This document shows positions 1 through 7,193 of a stretch of DNA of 15,016 bases, in pieces. The stretch covers positions 1-15,016 of the forward strand of contig JAFIHP010000313.1 of the NCBI GenBank assembly GCA_017849335.1, read 5' to 3'. How positions within the stretch are numbered: position 1 is the stretch's first letter; each line of letters begins with the position of its first letter. Below the pieces are notes generated by a model. It searched no databases, was not told the DNA's origin, and saw nothing but the letters and a program-made list of their open reading frames with translations. This DNA is from Actinomycetales bacterium. Its GTDB lineage: Bacteria > Actinomycetota > Actinomycetes > S36-B12. A program made the position numbers and the translations under genes.

Positions 1-955
1 ACCCCATGACCGCGACGCGCAGCGGGACCTCCAGTCCCTCCAGGCCCGCCGTGACCTGCTCGGCCAGCGTGTAGACGTCGACCTGGGCCCGTCCGCACGA
101 CGGGCACGACACGATCTCGAGCCCGCGCTGGCGCAGGTTCAACGACTCCAGGATGGCGATGCCGACCTTGACCTCCTCGACCGGCGGCGCCGACAGCGAG
201 ACCCGGATCGTGTCGCCGATGCCACGGCTGAGCAGCCCACCGAACGCCACGGCGGACTTGATCGTGCCCTGGAACGTGGGTCCTGCCTCGGTGACGCCCA
301 GGTGCAACGGGTAGTCGCACTGCTCGGCCAGCTGCATGTAGGCGAGCATCATCACGACGGGGTCGTGGTGCTTCACGGAGATCTTGATGTCGCGGAAGCC
401 GTGCTCCTCGAACAGCGACGCCTCCCACAGCGCGGACTCGACGAGCGCCTCGGGCGTCGCCTTCCCGTACTTGGCCAGCAGCCGCTTGTCGAGGGAGCCG
501 GCATTGACCCCGATGCGGATCGGCGTGCCGTGGTCGGTCGCTGCGCGAGCGATCTCGCCCACCTTGTCGTCGAACTGCTTGATGTTGCCGGGGTTGACCC
601 GGACGCCCGCGCATCCGGCCTCGATGGCCGCGAACACGTACTTCGGCTGGAAGTGGATGTCGGCGATGACCGGGATCCCGCTCTTGCGGGCGATCTGCGG
701 GAGCGCGTCGGCGTCGTCCTGGCTCGGAACCGCGACGCGGACGACCTGGCAGCCCGCCGCCGTGAGCTGGGCGATCTGCTGCAAGGTCGCGTTGACGTCC
801 GACGTGAGCGTGGTGCACATCGGCTGCCCGGTGGCCGGGGCGGCGCCGCCGACCGCGACCGGGTGGGTGGGGTGCTTCAGCAGGAGCTGGCGCGAACGGC
901 GCCTGGGCGCGACGACGGGGGGCGGGGCCACGGGCAGGCCCAGGTCGATGCTCAC
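1..955 (-). CDS. ispG: 4-hydroxy-3-methylbut-2-enyl diphosphate synthase (IspG/GcpE), 3' end missing
   Basis: Cytosolic [4Fe-4S] enzyme of the MEP pathway; it reductively converts MEcPP to HMBPP for isoprenoid synthesis. The visible 318 residues follow IspG closely: a TIM-barrel part with IADIHFQPKYVFAA, RVNPGNIKQFDDKV, IRIGVNAGSLD and LGVTEAGPTFQGTIKSA, then the start of the reductase domain with CPSCGR (Cys284 and Cys287), two of the three cluster ligands. The window ends just after RVAVMG. The third Cys and the conserved Glu (usually in a CVVNGPGEA stretch) lie outside it. The GTG start at 955 overlaps the upstream acetyltransferase stop as GTGA, implying translational coupling; an AGGGA lies 10 bases before it. 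Oddity: the normally conserved N-terminal VQSMTTT-like segment reads GQPMCTT. The identity is secure. Confidence 0.96.
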   Translation of the reverse strand, partial: MSIDLGLPVAPPPVVAPRRRSRQLLLKHPTHPVAVGGAAPATGQPMCTTLTSDVNATLQQIAQLTAAGCQVVRVAVPSQDDADALPQIARKSGIPVIADIHFQPKYVFAAIEAGCAGVRVNPGNIKQFDDKVGEIARAATDHGTPIRIGVNAGSLDKRLLAKYGKATPEALVESALWEASLFEEHGFRDIKISVKHHDPVVMMLAYMQLAEQCDYPLHLGVTEAGPTFQGTIKSAVAFGGLLSRGIGDTIRVSLSAPPVEEVKVGIAILESLNLRQRGLEIVSCPSCGRAQVDVYTLAEQVTAGLEGLEVPLRVAVMG

Positions 956-1527
956 GTGGGCATTATCCCTGGTCGGGCCGGCACCGCACGGTAGAGCACG
1001 TGATGAGACAGCCGATCGCCCGCCGGAAGCGCCGGGTGGTCGAAGTCGCTGCCCGCGTCGTGGGCCATGCCGATCCGCTCCATCACGGCGCGCGAGCGGG
1101 CGTTGGCCGGCACGGTGAAGGATACCACCTCCGGCAGCGCGAGCGGTCCGAACGCATGCTCCAGGCACGCCTGGGCGGCCTCCGTCGCGTACCCCTGGCC
1201 CCAGAAGCGCCGCGCGAGGCGCCAGCCGATCTCGACGCAGGGCTCGCTCGCGTGCGCGAACGGAGGCTCGAAGCGGGGCACCACGAGCCCGACGTAGCCC
1301 ACGAAGGTCCCGGTCGCGGTCTCCTCGACCGCCCAGCCGGTGAAGCCGTGCTCGGCCTCGAGCGCCCGGAACCGGTCGACGAGCGCATCGCTCTGCTCAC
1401 GGGTCAGCGTGCCCGGGAGGAACTCGCACACGGCTGGATCGGCGTTCATGGCTGCGAACGGAGACCGGTCGCTGTCGCGCCACGACCGCAGCCTCAGCCG
1501 CCGTGTCGTCAGGCGGAGGTCGCTCAC
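952..1527 (-). CDS. GNAT-family N-acetyltransferase (RimJ/RimL-like)
   Basis: Predicted cytosolic acetyl-CoA-dependent N-acetyltransferase of 191 residues, a normal size for the RimJ/RimL-type (Acetyltransf_3) group. It opens with the typical LTTRRLRLRSWRDSD strand. The acetyl-CoA pyrophosphate-binding motif A is FWGQGYATEA (about residues 108-117), and the C-terminal NARSRAVMERIGM is the usual asparagine and helix of the fold. The substrate cannot be told from sequence; it may be a protein N-terminus, an antibiotic or a small amine. It starts at GTG 1527, overlapping the rseP stop by GTGA, and its own TGA overlaps the ispG GTG in the same way, so it sits inside the dxr-rseP-ispG unit. In mycobacteria, as I recall, a GNAT gene follows ispG rather than preceding it. 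Confidence 0.88.
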   Translation of the reverse strand: MSDLRLTTRRLRLRSWRDSDRSPFAAMNADPAVCEFLPGTLTREQSDALVDRFRALEAEHGFTGWAVEETATGTFVGYVGLVVPRFEPPFAHASEPCVEIGWRLARRFWGQGYATEAAQACLEHAFGPLALPEVVSFTVPANARSRAVMERIGMAHDAGSDFDHPALPAGDRLSHHVLYRAVPARPGIMPT

Positions 1528-2837
1528 TGCAGCGCCAGCGGCTTGACCAGGTCGGCCCAGATGACGATGACGCCCATCAGCAGCAGAGCTCCCGAGGCGA
1601 CGTACGCGACCGGCATCAGGCGGGCGATGTCGACGGGCCCCGGGTCGGGCCGCCCGCGCCAGCGGGCAAGCCGGCGCCGCACGGCCTCGTACAGCGCCCC
1701 CGCCACGTGGCCGCCGTCGAGCGGGAGGATCGGGATGAGGTTGAACAGGAACAGGAACAGGTTCAGCGAGGCGATGAGTCCGAGGAAGGTCGCCGCCTTC
1801 GCCCGCAGCGGCTCGTCCATGGCGGCGATGTCACCGCCGAGCCGGCTCGCCCCGACGACGCTGACCGGGCTGTCGGCCGAGCGTTCCTGGCCGCCGATGA
1901 GCGTGTCGGACACCAGCTCGTACAGCCGGACGGGCAGGCTCACCAGGGCGACGACGGACCGGGTCGTCAGGTCCCACATGTAGGCGGGGACCGCCGACAC
2001 GGGCTGCGGCTCCCAGGCGAACTCCGGACCCACGCCGAGGTACCCGGCGGTCACGACCTCGTCGGTCGGGTTCCCGTCGGCATCGAGGGCCGGCCGTTGG
2101 GCGGTCGCGATCGTGACCGGCAGGACGACCTGCTGCCCGTCGCGCTCGATCGTCAGGTCGGCCTGCGCGCCCGGGTTCGCGCGGATCCAGCTCGTCGCGT
2201 CGTCCCACGTCTGCATCGCGATGCCGTCGATCGCCGTGATCGTGTCGCCGATCTGGAGGCCGGCCTCGCTGGCCGGCGACGGGGACGATCCCGTCGGGCA
2301 CTGTCCGGACGGCAGCGGCGTCGCGTTCGGCTGAGCGGCTGTCGGGACGCACGGCGGCACGGATGCGACCTGCAGCGTCGGCGCCGGCAGCCCGATTCCG
2401 ACGAGGACGACACCGAAGAGGACGAACGCGAGGAGCAGGTTCATCGTGGGTCCGCCCAGCATCACCACGACGCGCTTGCGCACGGGCAGCCGGTAGAACG
2501 CCCGGTCCTCGTCCCCGGGGCCGATCTCCTCGGCCGACTGGCGACGGGCGTCGTCGATGAGCTGGGAGAAGCGGCCCGTCGTGGTCGCCCGCACGGCTCC
2601 GTCCGGCCCCGGGGGCAGCATCCCGATCATCCGGATGTATCCGCCGACCGGAATGGCCTTGAAGCCGTACCGCGTCTCCCCGCGCTGCCAGGAGGCGACG
2701 GAGGGTCCGAACCCGATCATGTACTCGGTCACCTTGACGCCGAACTTCTTGGCGGGGATGAGGTGACCGAACTCGTGCAGCGCGATCGACAACCCGATCA
2801 GCAGCGCGAAGATGACGATCCCCACGACCTCAACCAC
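1524..2837 (-). CDS. rseP: RseP/Rip1-type site-2 membrane metalloprotease (M50)
   Basis: Intramembrane zinc protease that, in this family, cuts membrane-bound regulators such as anti-sigma factors; the target here is unknown. The first membrane helix carries the zinc motif HEFGH (residues 21-25). The C-terminal part has LDGGH (about 373-377) supplying the third metal ligand, and a last hydrophobic helix ends in ADLVKPLALQ. Between them is an extracytoplasmic PDZ domain (around ASEAGLQIGDTITAIDG), preceded by a Pro/Ser-rich insert with two cysteines. I chose GTG 2837 because GGAGG stands 6 bases before it and the protein then begins directly with the first helix. An upstream ATG at 2870 would add 11 arginine/tryptophan-rich residues and deepen the overlap with dxr. 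This start gives an 8-base overlap with dxr and 437 residues. Confidence 0.94.
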   Translation of the reverse strand: MVEVVGIVIFALLIGLSIALHEFGHLIPAKKFGVKVTEYMIGFGPSVASWQRGETRYGFKAIPVGGYIRMIGMLPPGPDGAVRATTTGRFSQLIDDARRQSAEEIGPGDEDRAFYRLPVRKRVVVMLGGPTMNLLLAFVLFGVVLVGIGLPAPTLQVASVPPCVPTAAQPNATPLPSGQCPTGSSPSPASEAGLQIGDTITAIDGIAMQTWDDATSWIRANPGAQADLTIERDGQQVVLPVTIATAQRPALDADGNPTDEVVTAGYLGVGPEFAWEPQPVSAVPAYMWDLTTRSVVALVSLPVRLYELVSDTLIGGQERSADSPVSVVGASRLGGDIAAMDEPLRAKAATFLGLIASLNLFLFLFNLIPILPLDGGHVAGALYEAVRRRLARWRGRPDPGPVDIARLMPVAYVASGALLLMGVIVIWADLVKPLALQ

Positions 2838-4080
2838 GGGACACCTCCGCCATCGCCTCGACCAGCTCACCTGCGCGCGTGCGGGCCCACGCGTCTGTCG
2901 AAAGGACGTCGTCGAGCGTCGTCGCGTTCCCCTCCACCCACCGGCAGGTCGCCGCCGCGCGGCCGTCGAGGTGCTCGTCGAGGACCGCGGCGACGGTGGG
3001 CACGATCCGGTCGAACGGCAGCCGGCCGGCCAGGAACGCCTCGACGCACGCCTCGTCCGCCGCGTTCATCGCGGCCGGCGCGGTCCCCCCGAGGGAGCCG
3101 GCCCGGCGGGCCAGCCGCACCGCGGGGAACGCCTCGTCGTCGAGCGGGAAGAACTCCCAGGTCGCAGCGGCCGTCCAGTCGCAGCCGGGAGCCGCGTCGG
3201 CCACGCGGTCCGGCCACGCGAGGCCGAGGGCGATCGGCAGCCGCATGTCCGGCGGGCTCGCCTGCGCGAGGGTGGAGCCGTCGACGAACTCGACCATCGA
3301 GTGCACGACCGACTGCGGATGGACGACCACGTCGATCCGATCGAACGGGATGTCGAACAGCAGGTGGGCCTCGATGACCTCGAGACCCTTGTTCATCAGC
3401 GTCGCGGAGTTCACCGTGACGAGCGGACCCATGGACCAGGTCGGATGCGCGAGCGCCTGATCGACCGTCACGGTGGCCAGGCGGTCCGCGGTCCAGCCGC
3501 GGAAGGGGCCGCCGCTCGCGGTGACGACCAGGCGCCGCACCTCGTCCGCCGTCCCGCCGCGCAGGGCCTGGGCGAGGGCACTGTGCTCGGAGTCGACCGG
3601 CACGATCTGCCCGGGAGCGGCCGCGGCCTTCACCAGGGGGCCGCCGACGATCAACGACTCCTTGTTGGCCAGAGCCAGGACCGACCCGGCGGCCAGGGCC
3701 GCGAGCGTCGCCCGCAGTCCCGCGGCGCCGGCGATGCCGTTCAGGACGACGTCGCACGCGTGCGCAGCGACCTCGGAGCTCGCGTCGGGGCCGGCAAGGA
3801 TGCGGGGACGGTCGCCGACCAGCCCGCGACGGGCGCGCTCCGCATCGATCGCGCGCGCCAGCTCGACGGCAACGGAGTCCGTCGGCACGGCGACCACGGG
3901 GACGTCGAAGTCGACGGCCTGCTCGGCCAGCAGCGCGGTGCTCGACGAGCCCGCCGCCAGCCCGACGACGTCGAAGCGCGCGCGGTTGCGGGCGACGACG
4001 TCGAGCGCCTGGACCCCGATCGATCCGGTGCTACCGAGCACGACGACGCGTCGGGCCCCGGAGCCGTCGGTGATTCTCAC
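2830..4080 (-). CDS. dxr: 1-deoxy-D-xylulose 5-phosphate reductoisomerase (Dxr/IspC)
   Basis: Cytosolic NADPH- and divalent-metal-dependent enzyme making MEP from DXP, the first committed MEP-pathway step and the target of fosmidomycin. The 416 residues are full length. They contain the NADPH-binding GSTGSIG (residues 16-22), ALANKES, the metal-binding VDSEHSA and NKGLEVIEAH, the active-site-loop HPTWSMG, HPQSVVHSMVEF, and the C-terminal helical domain with MNAADEACVEAFL. The GTG start at 4080 overlaps the upstream regulator's TGA (GTGA). No well-spaced ribosome site is seen (a G-run touches the start), so translation probably depends on coupling to the regulator gene. It runs into rseP with an 8-base overlap. 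Confidence 0.96.
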   Translation of the reverse strand: MRITDGSGARRVVVLGSTGSIGVQALDVVARNRARFDVVGLAAGSSSTALLAEQAVDFDVPVVAVPTDSVAVELARAIDAERARRGLVGDRPRILAGPDASSEVAAHACDVVLNGIAGAAGLRATLAALAAGSVLALANKESLIVGGPLVKAAAAPGQIVPVDSEHSALAQALRGGTADEVRRLVVTASGGPFRGWTADRLATVTVDQALAHPTWSMGPLVTVNSATLMNKGLEVIEAHLLFDIPFDRIDVVVHPQSVVHSMVEFVDGSTLAQASPPDMRLPIALGLAWPDRVADAAPGCDWTAAATWEFFPLDDEAFPAVRLARRAGSLGGTAPAAMNAADEACVEAFLAGRLPFDRIVPTVAAVLDEHLDGRAAATCRWVEGNATTLDDVLSTDAWARTRAGELVEAMAEVSRG

Positions 4081-5606
4081 TCCCCCATTGTCACTGTCTC
4101 GGTCGCGGGGGCGTGCGCCAGGAGCGCGAACCACAGGTCGGCCCGGACCTGGGGGTCGTCGAGAGAGCGTCCCAGCGACGTCTCCGCCCTCCGGAGCCGG
4201 TGGCGAACCGTGTGCCGGTGGATCCCGAGGTGCTGCGCGGCGGCATCGACCTGTCCGTGGACCCCGAGCCACGCCCGCACGGTCTCCACGAGCTCGGGCC
4301 CCTCGTCGACCTCCCGCAGCGGCGCCAGGTAGGCGCGTGCCCACGCGGAGGTCTCGGCGGCGTCGACGAGGTCGCCGAGACTGCCGACCCCGTCGGCACC
4401 GAACCGGCGCACGCCACGCCCGCGCGCGGCATCCCCTGCCTGGGCGAGCGCCTTGCGCACGTTGTCCGCCCGCCGGAGGTCGGCCGGAGCGGAGATCCCG
4501 ACGGCCCGGACCGTGGCCGTCGCCGCCAGCTCGTCCAGGACTCCCGCCGACCGGTCGTCGTGGGCGAATCCCTCCCACAGTCCGGTGTCCACCGGGCCGG
4601 ACCGGACCGGGGCCAGCACGAGATCGTTCCGATCGGCTGCCCACGCGGCGATCGCCGGGCCGCCAGGAGCGGCGCGGACCACGACGGCGACGGCTCGCTG
4701 CGCGTCGATCCGACCCAGGCCCAGCGAGGCGAGCAGATCGTCCGGGATCCCGGCGACCTGCGCATGGCGGACGAGGAGGTCTCGCCAGCCGTCCGGGCCG
4801 GCACTGGCCGCGACGGGTCGGGCCAGCAGCGACACCGCGAGTGGGAGCACGCCCTGGCCCGCCGGAGGGAGTGGACGTGGGCTGCCGGCGACCAGGAACG
4901 CGTCGGCAGACCCGCGAACTCCCACGGGCAGCACGCTGACGTGCTCGTCGGCGCTCGCCAGGGACGCGGAGCCGCGCAGGCCCTGCGGGCGCAGCCGCGC
5001 GACCTCGTCGCGGACGTCGTCGGCCCGTCCGGCGGCCGACGGCGGACGGGACAGCAGCAGCGAGCCCTCCGCGTCCAGCAGCAAGGCGAACCCGCCCACG
5101 TGCCGCGCGACCACGCGCAGGATGCTGTCCTCGACGGACGACTCCGATTCGGCCCCCGACGAGAGCGCCGCCCGAAGCAACCGACGCTGGCTGTCGAACG
5201 CGGCGGCGGACTCGGCGTACTCCTGGGCAGCCAGCTGCCGGGAGACGGCCTTGCTGAGCGCGACGAACGGGACCGGCTCGGGCACCTCGAAGAGCGGCAG
5301 TCCGGCTTCCTCGGCCGCCTCCACGAGCCCGGGCGGAACCTCCTGGTGGGTCAGGCCGGTGCCGAAACCCAGGCCCGCCACTCCGGCGGCGCCGAGCCTG
5401 CCCACGTACGCACGAGCCGCGGCCGGGGTGAGATCGAGGGCCATACCCGTGGTCAGGAGCAGGTCATCGGCCGCGAGCCACGGGGTGGGGTCCACGTGCT
5501 CGGACACGGCGACCCACCGCACCTCGCGATCGAGCGGGGCGGTGCGGGTGCGCACGATCAGACGCAGCTCGGGCAGCGCGATGACGTGCGCGACCGTCAG
5601 CGGCAC
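4077..5606 (-). CDS. PucR-family transcriptional regulator (GabR-like by context)
   Basis: Predicted DNA-binding regulator of 509 residues. The N-terminus (about 1-125, from PLTVAHVIALPEL through LLLTTGMAL to LPLFEVP) matches the PucR purine/amino-acid-sensing domain. The middle resembles the weakly conserved GGDEF-like region of these proteins. The C-terminus (about 440-500, VRAWLGVHGQVDAAAQHLGIHRHTVRHRLRR) is the PucR-type helix-turn-helix. GTG 5606 is chosen because GGGAGG lies 5 bases before it and the protein then starts exactly at the domain. It is divergent from gabT across a gap holding a perfect inverted repeat. In Corynebacterium glutamicum a PucR-type GabR activates gabTDP, so control of gabT in response to GABA is likely but inferred. 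Its stop overlaps dxr, tying it also to the MEP/protease genes. The long upstream extension of this open frame is antisense to gabT and not real. Confidence 0.9.
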   Translation of the reverse strand: MPLTVAHVIALPELRLIVRTRTAPLDREVRWVAVSEHVDPTPWLAADDLLLTTGMALDLTPAAARAYVGRLGAAGVAGLGFGTGLTHQEVPPGLVEAAEEAGLPLFEVPEPVPFVALSKAVSRQLAAQEYAESAAAFDSQRRLLRAALSSGAESESSVEDSILRVVARHVGGFALLLDAEGSLLLSRPPSAAGRADDVRDEVARLRPQGLRGSASLASADEHVSVLPVGVRGSADAFLVAGSPRPLPPAGQGVLPLAVSLLARPVAASAGPDGWRDLLVRHAQVAGIPDDLLASLGLGRIDAQRAVAVVVRAAPGGPAIAAWAADRNDLVLAPVRSGPVDTGLWEGFAHDDRSAGVLDELAATATVRAVGISAPADLRRADNVRKALAQAGDAARGRGVRRFGADGVGSLGDLVDAAETSAWARAYLAPLREVDEGPELVETVRAWLGVHGQVDAAAQHLGIHRHTVRHRLRRAETSLGRSLDDPQVRADLWFALLAHAPATETVTMGE

Positions 5607-5670
5607 GGCGGCCTCCCACGCATGACGTCCTCCCGGCGACACGACGCCCGCCGAGACGATGCACAACGGG

Positions 5671-5701
5671 TCGGACAACAGTAGTGCCGTCCGTTGTCCG
5701 A
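5671..5701. promoter_or_regulatory. Inverted-repeat operator between regulator and gabT
   Basis: TCGGACAAC at 5671-5679 is the exact reverse complement of GTTGTCCGA at 5693-5701, with 13 bases between. The arm centres are 22 bp apart, about two helical turns, which suits a dimeric regulator. A related ACAACGG lies just outside at 5663-5669, and a small TCCGA-A-TCGGA palindrome overlaps the right edge (5697-5707). A TACTGT (minus strand, 5683-5678) inside the repeat could be the regulator's own -10 box, which would allow autoregulation. Binding by the neighbouring PucR protein is inferred from position only. Confidence 0.6.
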
Positions 5702-5731
5702 ATCGGAGCGGCATGCAGCACGCGACGGCCC

Positions 5732-5758
5732 TAGGCTCGCTGCATCCGACCGAGGAGG
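5732..5758 (+). promoter_or_regulatory. Candidate gabT -10 box and ribosome binding site
   Basis: TAGGCT at 5732-5737 fits the TANNNT form of actinobacterial -10 boxes and would place the start of transcription near 5744. No recognisable -35 hexamer lies 16-18 bases upstream, which suits an activator-dependent promoter. The inverted repeat centred near 5686 would then lie about 58 bases before the start. GAGGAGGA at 5752-5759 is a strong ribosome site directly before ATG 5763. Confidence 0.4.
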
Positions 5759-5762
5759 ACCC

Positions 5763-7115
5763 ATGACCGCTGTCGTCGACGCCACCCCGACTGCCGTGCC
5801 GCAGGAGCGGCGCCTGGTCACGGAGATCCCCGGCCCTCGCTCGGTCGCGCTGCAGGCCCGCAAGACCGCCGCCGTGTCGGCGGGCGTCGGCGTCACGCCC
5901 CCGGGCTACGGGGAGCGCGCGGGCGGCGGGATCCCCGTCGACGCCGCCGGCAACCCGCGCATCGGCCCCGGGTCCGGCACCGCCGTGGCCACGGTCGGCA
6001 ACGCCAACCCGGACGTCGTGGCCGCGGTGGCCGAGCAGGCGGCGGCGTTCACGCACACCTGCTTCATGGTGACGCCGTACGCCGGCTACGTCGAGGTGTG
6101 CGAGGCGCTCAACCGGCTGACGCCGGGCGACCACGAGAAGCGGTCCGCCCTGTTCAACTCCGGCGCCGAGGCGGTGGAGAACGCCGTGAAGGTGGCGCGC
6201 GTCTACACCGGCCGGTCTGCGGTCGTCGTCTTCGAGCACGGGTACCACGGCCGCACGAACCTGACGATGGCGCTCACGGCGAAGTCGATGCCCTACAAGC
6301 ACGGCTTCGGCCCGTTCGCCCCCGAGGTCTACCGCGTCCCCACGTCGTACCCGTACCGCGACCGTGGACTCAAGGGTCCGGAGATGGCGCAGGCTGCGAT
6401 CACCCGGATCGAGAAGGAGATCGGCGCGCAGAACGTGGCCGCGATCATCATCGAGCCGATCCAGGGCGAGGGCGGCTTCATCGTGCCCGGCGACGGCTTC
6501 CTGCCGGCGCTCGTCGAGTTCGCTCACGCGAACGGCATCGTCTTCGTCGCCGACGAGGTCCAGTCCGGCTTCTGCCGGACGGGCGACTGGTTCGCCAGCG
6601 AGTACGAGGGCATCGTCCCCGACCTGGTGACGACGGCCAAGGGCATCGCCGACGGCATGCCGCTCGCGGCGGTCACCGGGCGCGCGGAGATCATGGACGC
6701 CGTCCACGCCGGAGGCCTCGGCGGCACCTATGGCGGGAACCCCGTCGCCTGTGCGGCAGCCCTGGCTGCGATCGGATGGATGGAGGCCAACGACGCCAAC
6801 GGCCTCGCCCGTGGGATCGAGGCCGTCATGCGGCCGCGGCTCACGTCCCTCGCCGAGCGGTACGACGTCATCGGCGACGTCCGCGGTCGCGGCGCGATGC
6901 TGGCGATCGAGCTGGTCAAGCCCGGCACCACGGACCCCAACCCCGAGCTGGCCGGTGAGCTCAACCGCTACTGCCACCAGCACGGTGTCGTGACGCTGAC
7001 CACCGGGACCCACGGCAACGTGTTCCGGTTCCTGCCGCCGCTGACGATCGGCACGGCACTCCTCGAGGATGCCCTCGGCGTCCTCGACCAGGCCTTCGAG
7101 GCACACGCCGGCTGA
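5763..7115 (+). CDS. gabT: 4-aminobutyrate aminotransferase (GABA transaminase)
   Basis: PLP-dependent class III (fold type I) aminotransferase moving the amino group of GABA to 2-oxoglutarate, giving succinate semialdehyde and glutamate in the cytosol. The 450 residues carry all GabT landmarks: FTHTCFMVTPY, RSALFNSGAEAVENAVK, HGYHGRTNLTMALTAKSMPYK, IIEPIQGEGGFIVP, VADEVQSGFCRTG (PLP-binding Asp264), TTAKGIADG (PLP Lys293) and GGTYGGNPVACAAAL. ATG 5763 is preferred over an in-frame upstream start at 5694 because a strong GAGGAGGA precedes it and the 5694 start would fall inside the operator. No gabD (succinate-semialdehyde dehydrogenase) follows; a terminator does, so gabT is probably monocistronic. 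Oddity: the usual GNRLIDLGSGIAV-like segment reads GNPRIGPGSGTAV (residues 63-75). Activity on other omega-amino acids is possible. Confidence 0.95.
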   Translation: MTAVVDATPTAVPQERRLVTEIPGPRSVALQARKTAAVSAGVGVTPPGYGERAGGGIPVDAAGNPRIGPGSGTAVATVGNANPDVVAAVAEQAAAFTHTCFMVTPYAGYVEVCEALNRLTPGDHEKRSALFNSGAEAVENAVKVARVYTGRSAVVVFEHGYHGRTNLTMALTAKSMPYKHGFGPFAPEVYRVPTSYPYRDRGLKGPEMAQAAITRIEKEIGAQNVAAIIIEPIQGEGGFIVPGDGFLPALVEFAHANGIVFVADEVQSGFCRTGDWFASEYEGIVPDLVTTAKGIADGMPLAAVTGRAEIMDAVHAGGLGGTYGGNPVACAAALAAIGWMEANDANGLARGIEAVMRPRLTSLAERYDVIGDVRGRGAMLAIELVKPGTTDPNPELAGELNRYCHQHGVVTLTTGTHGNVFRFLPPLTIGTALLEDALGVLDQAFEAHAG

Positions 7116-7127
7116 CACCGCGGACCT

Positions 7128-7166
7128 GCGCCCGGTCCGTCGTCCTGTGGATGACGGACCGGGCGC
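7128..7166 (+). terminator. Strong hairpin terminator after gabT
   Basis: The left arm 7128-7145 pairs with 7149-7166 over 18 base pairs, with one G-U wobble and a three-base TGT loop. It starts 12 bases after the gabT stop. No T-run follows (TTGCCTGTCC), which is common for actinobacterial terminators. This is the strongest hairpin I found in the window. Confidence 0.8.
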
Positions 7167-7181
7167 TTGCCTGTCCGTGCC

Positions 7182-7187
7182 TACTCT
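7182..7187 (+). promoter_or_regulatory. Candidate -10 box for a leaderless transcript
   Basis: TACTCT fits TANNNT and lies 6 bases before GTG 7194, so the start of transcription would fall on the GTG itself, giving a leaderless mRNA. No ribosome site precedes that GTG. The -35 position would fall inside the gabT terminator arm, and no -35 hexamer is recognisable. Confidence 0.35.
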
Positions 7188-7193
7188 CCCGTC

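Noticed and set aside
302..1118. Plus-strand frames at 302-994 and 384-1118
   Set aside because: Antisense to ispG and the acetyltransferase; no motifs and no credible start context.
2280..2400. Cysteine-containing Pro/Ser-rich insert in the protease, considered as a possible novel domain
   Set aside because: Actinobacterial RseP/Rip1 homologues often, as I recall, carry a similar two-cysteine insert before the PDZ core, so it looks ordinary.
1503..3377. A 624-codon plus-strand open frame, and similar ones at 2812-4332, 3473-4939, 4113-5684 and 10250-11614
   Set aside because: All are antisense shadows of rseP, dxr, the regulator and the dehydrogenase, with low-complexity Arg/Pro/Gly/Asp-rich translations.
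4081..4644. Upstream extension of the dxr frame
   Set aside because: It overlaps the regulator gene in another frame; Dxr homologues begin shortly before GSTGSIG, matching GTG 4080.
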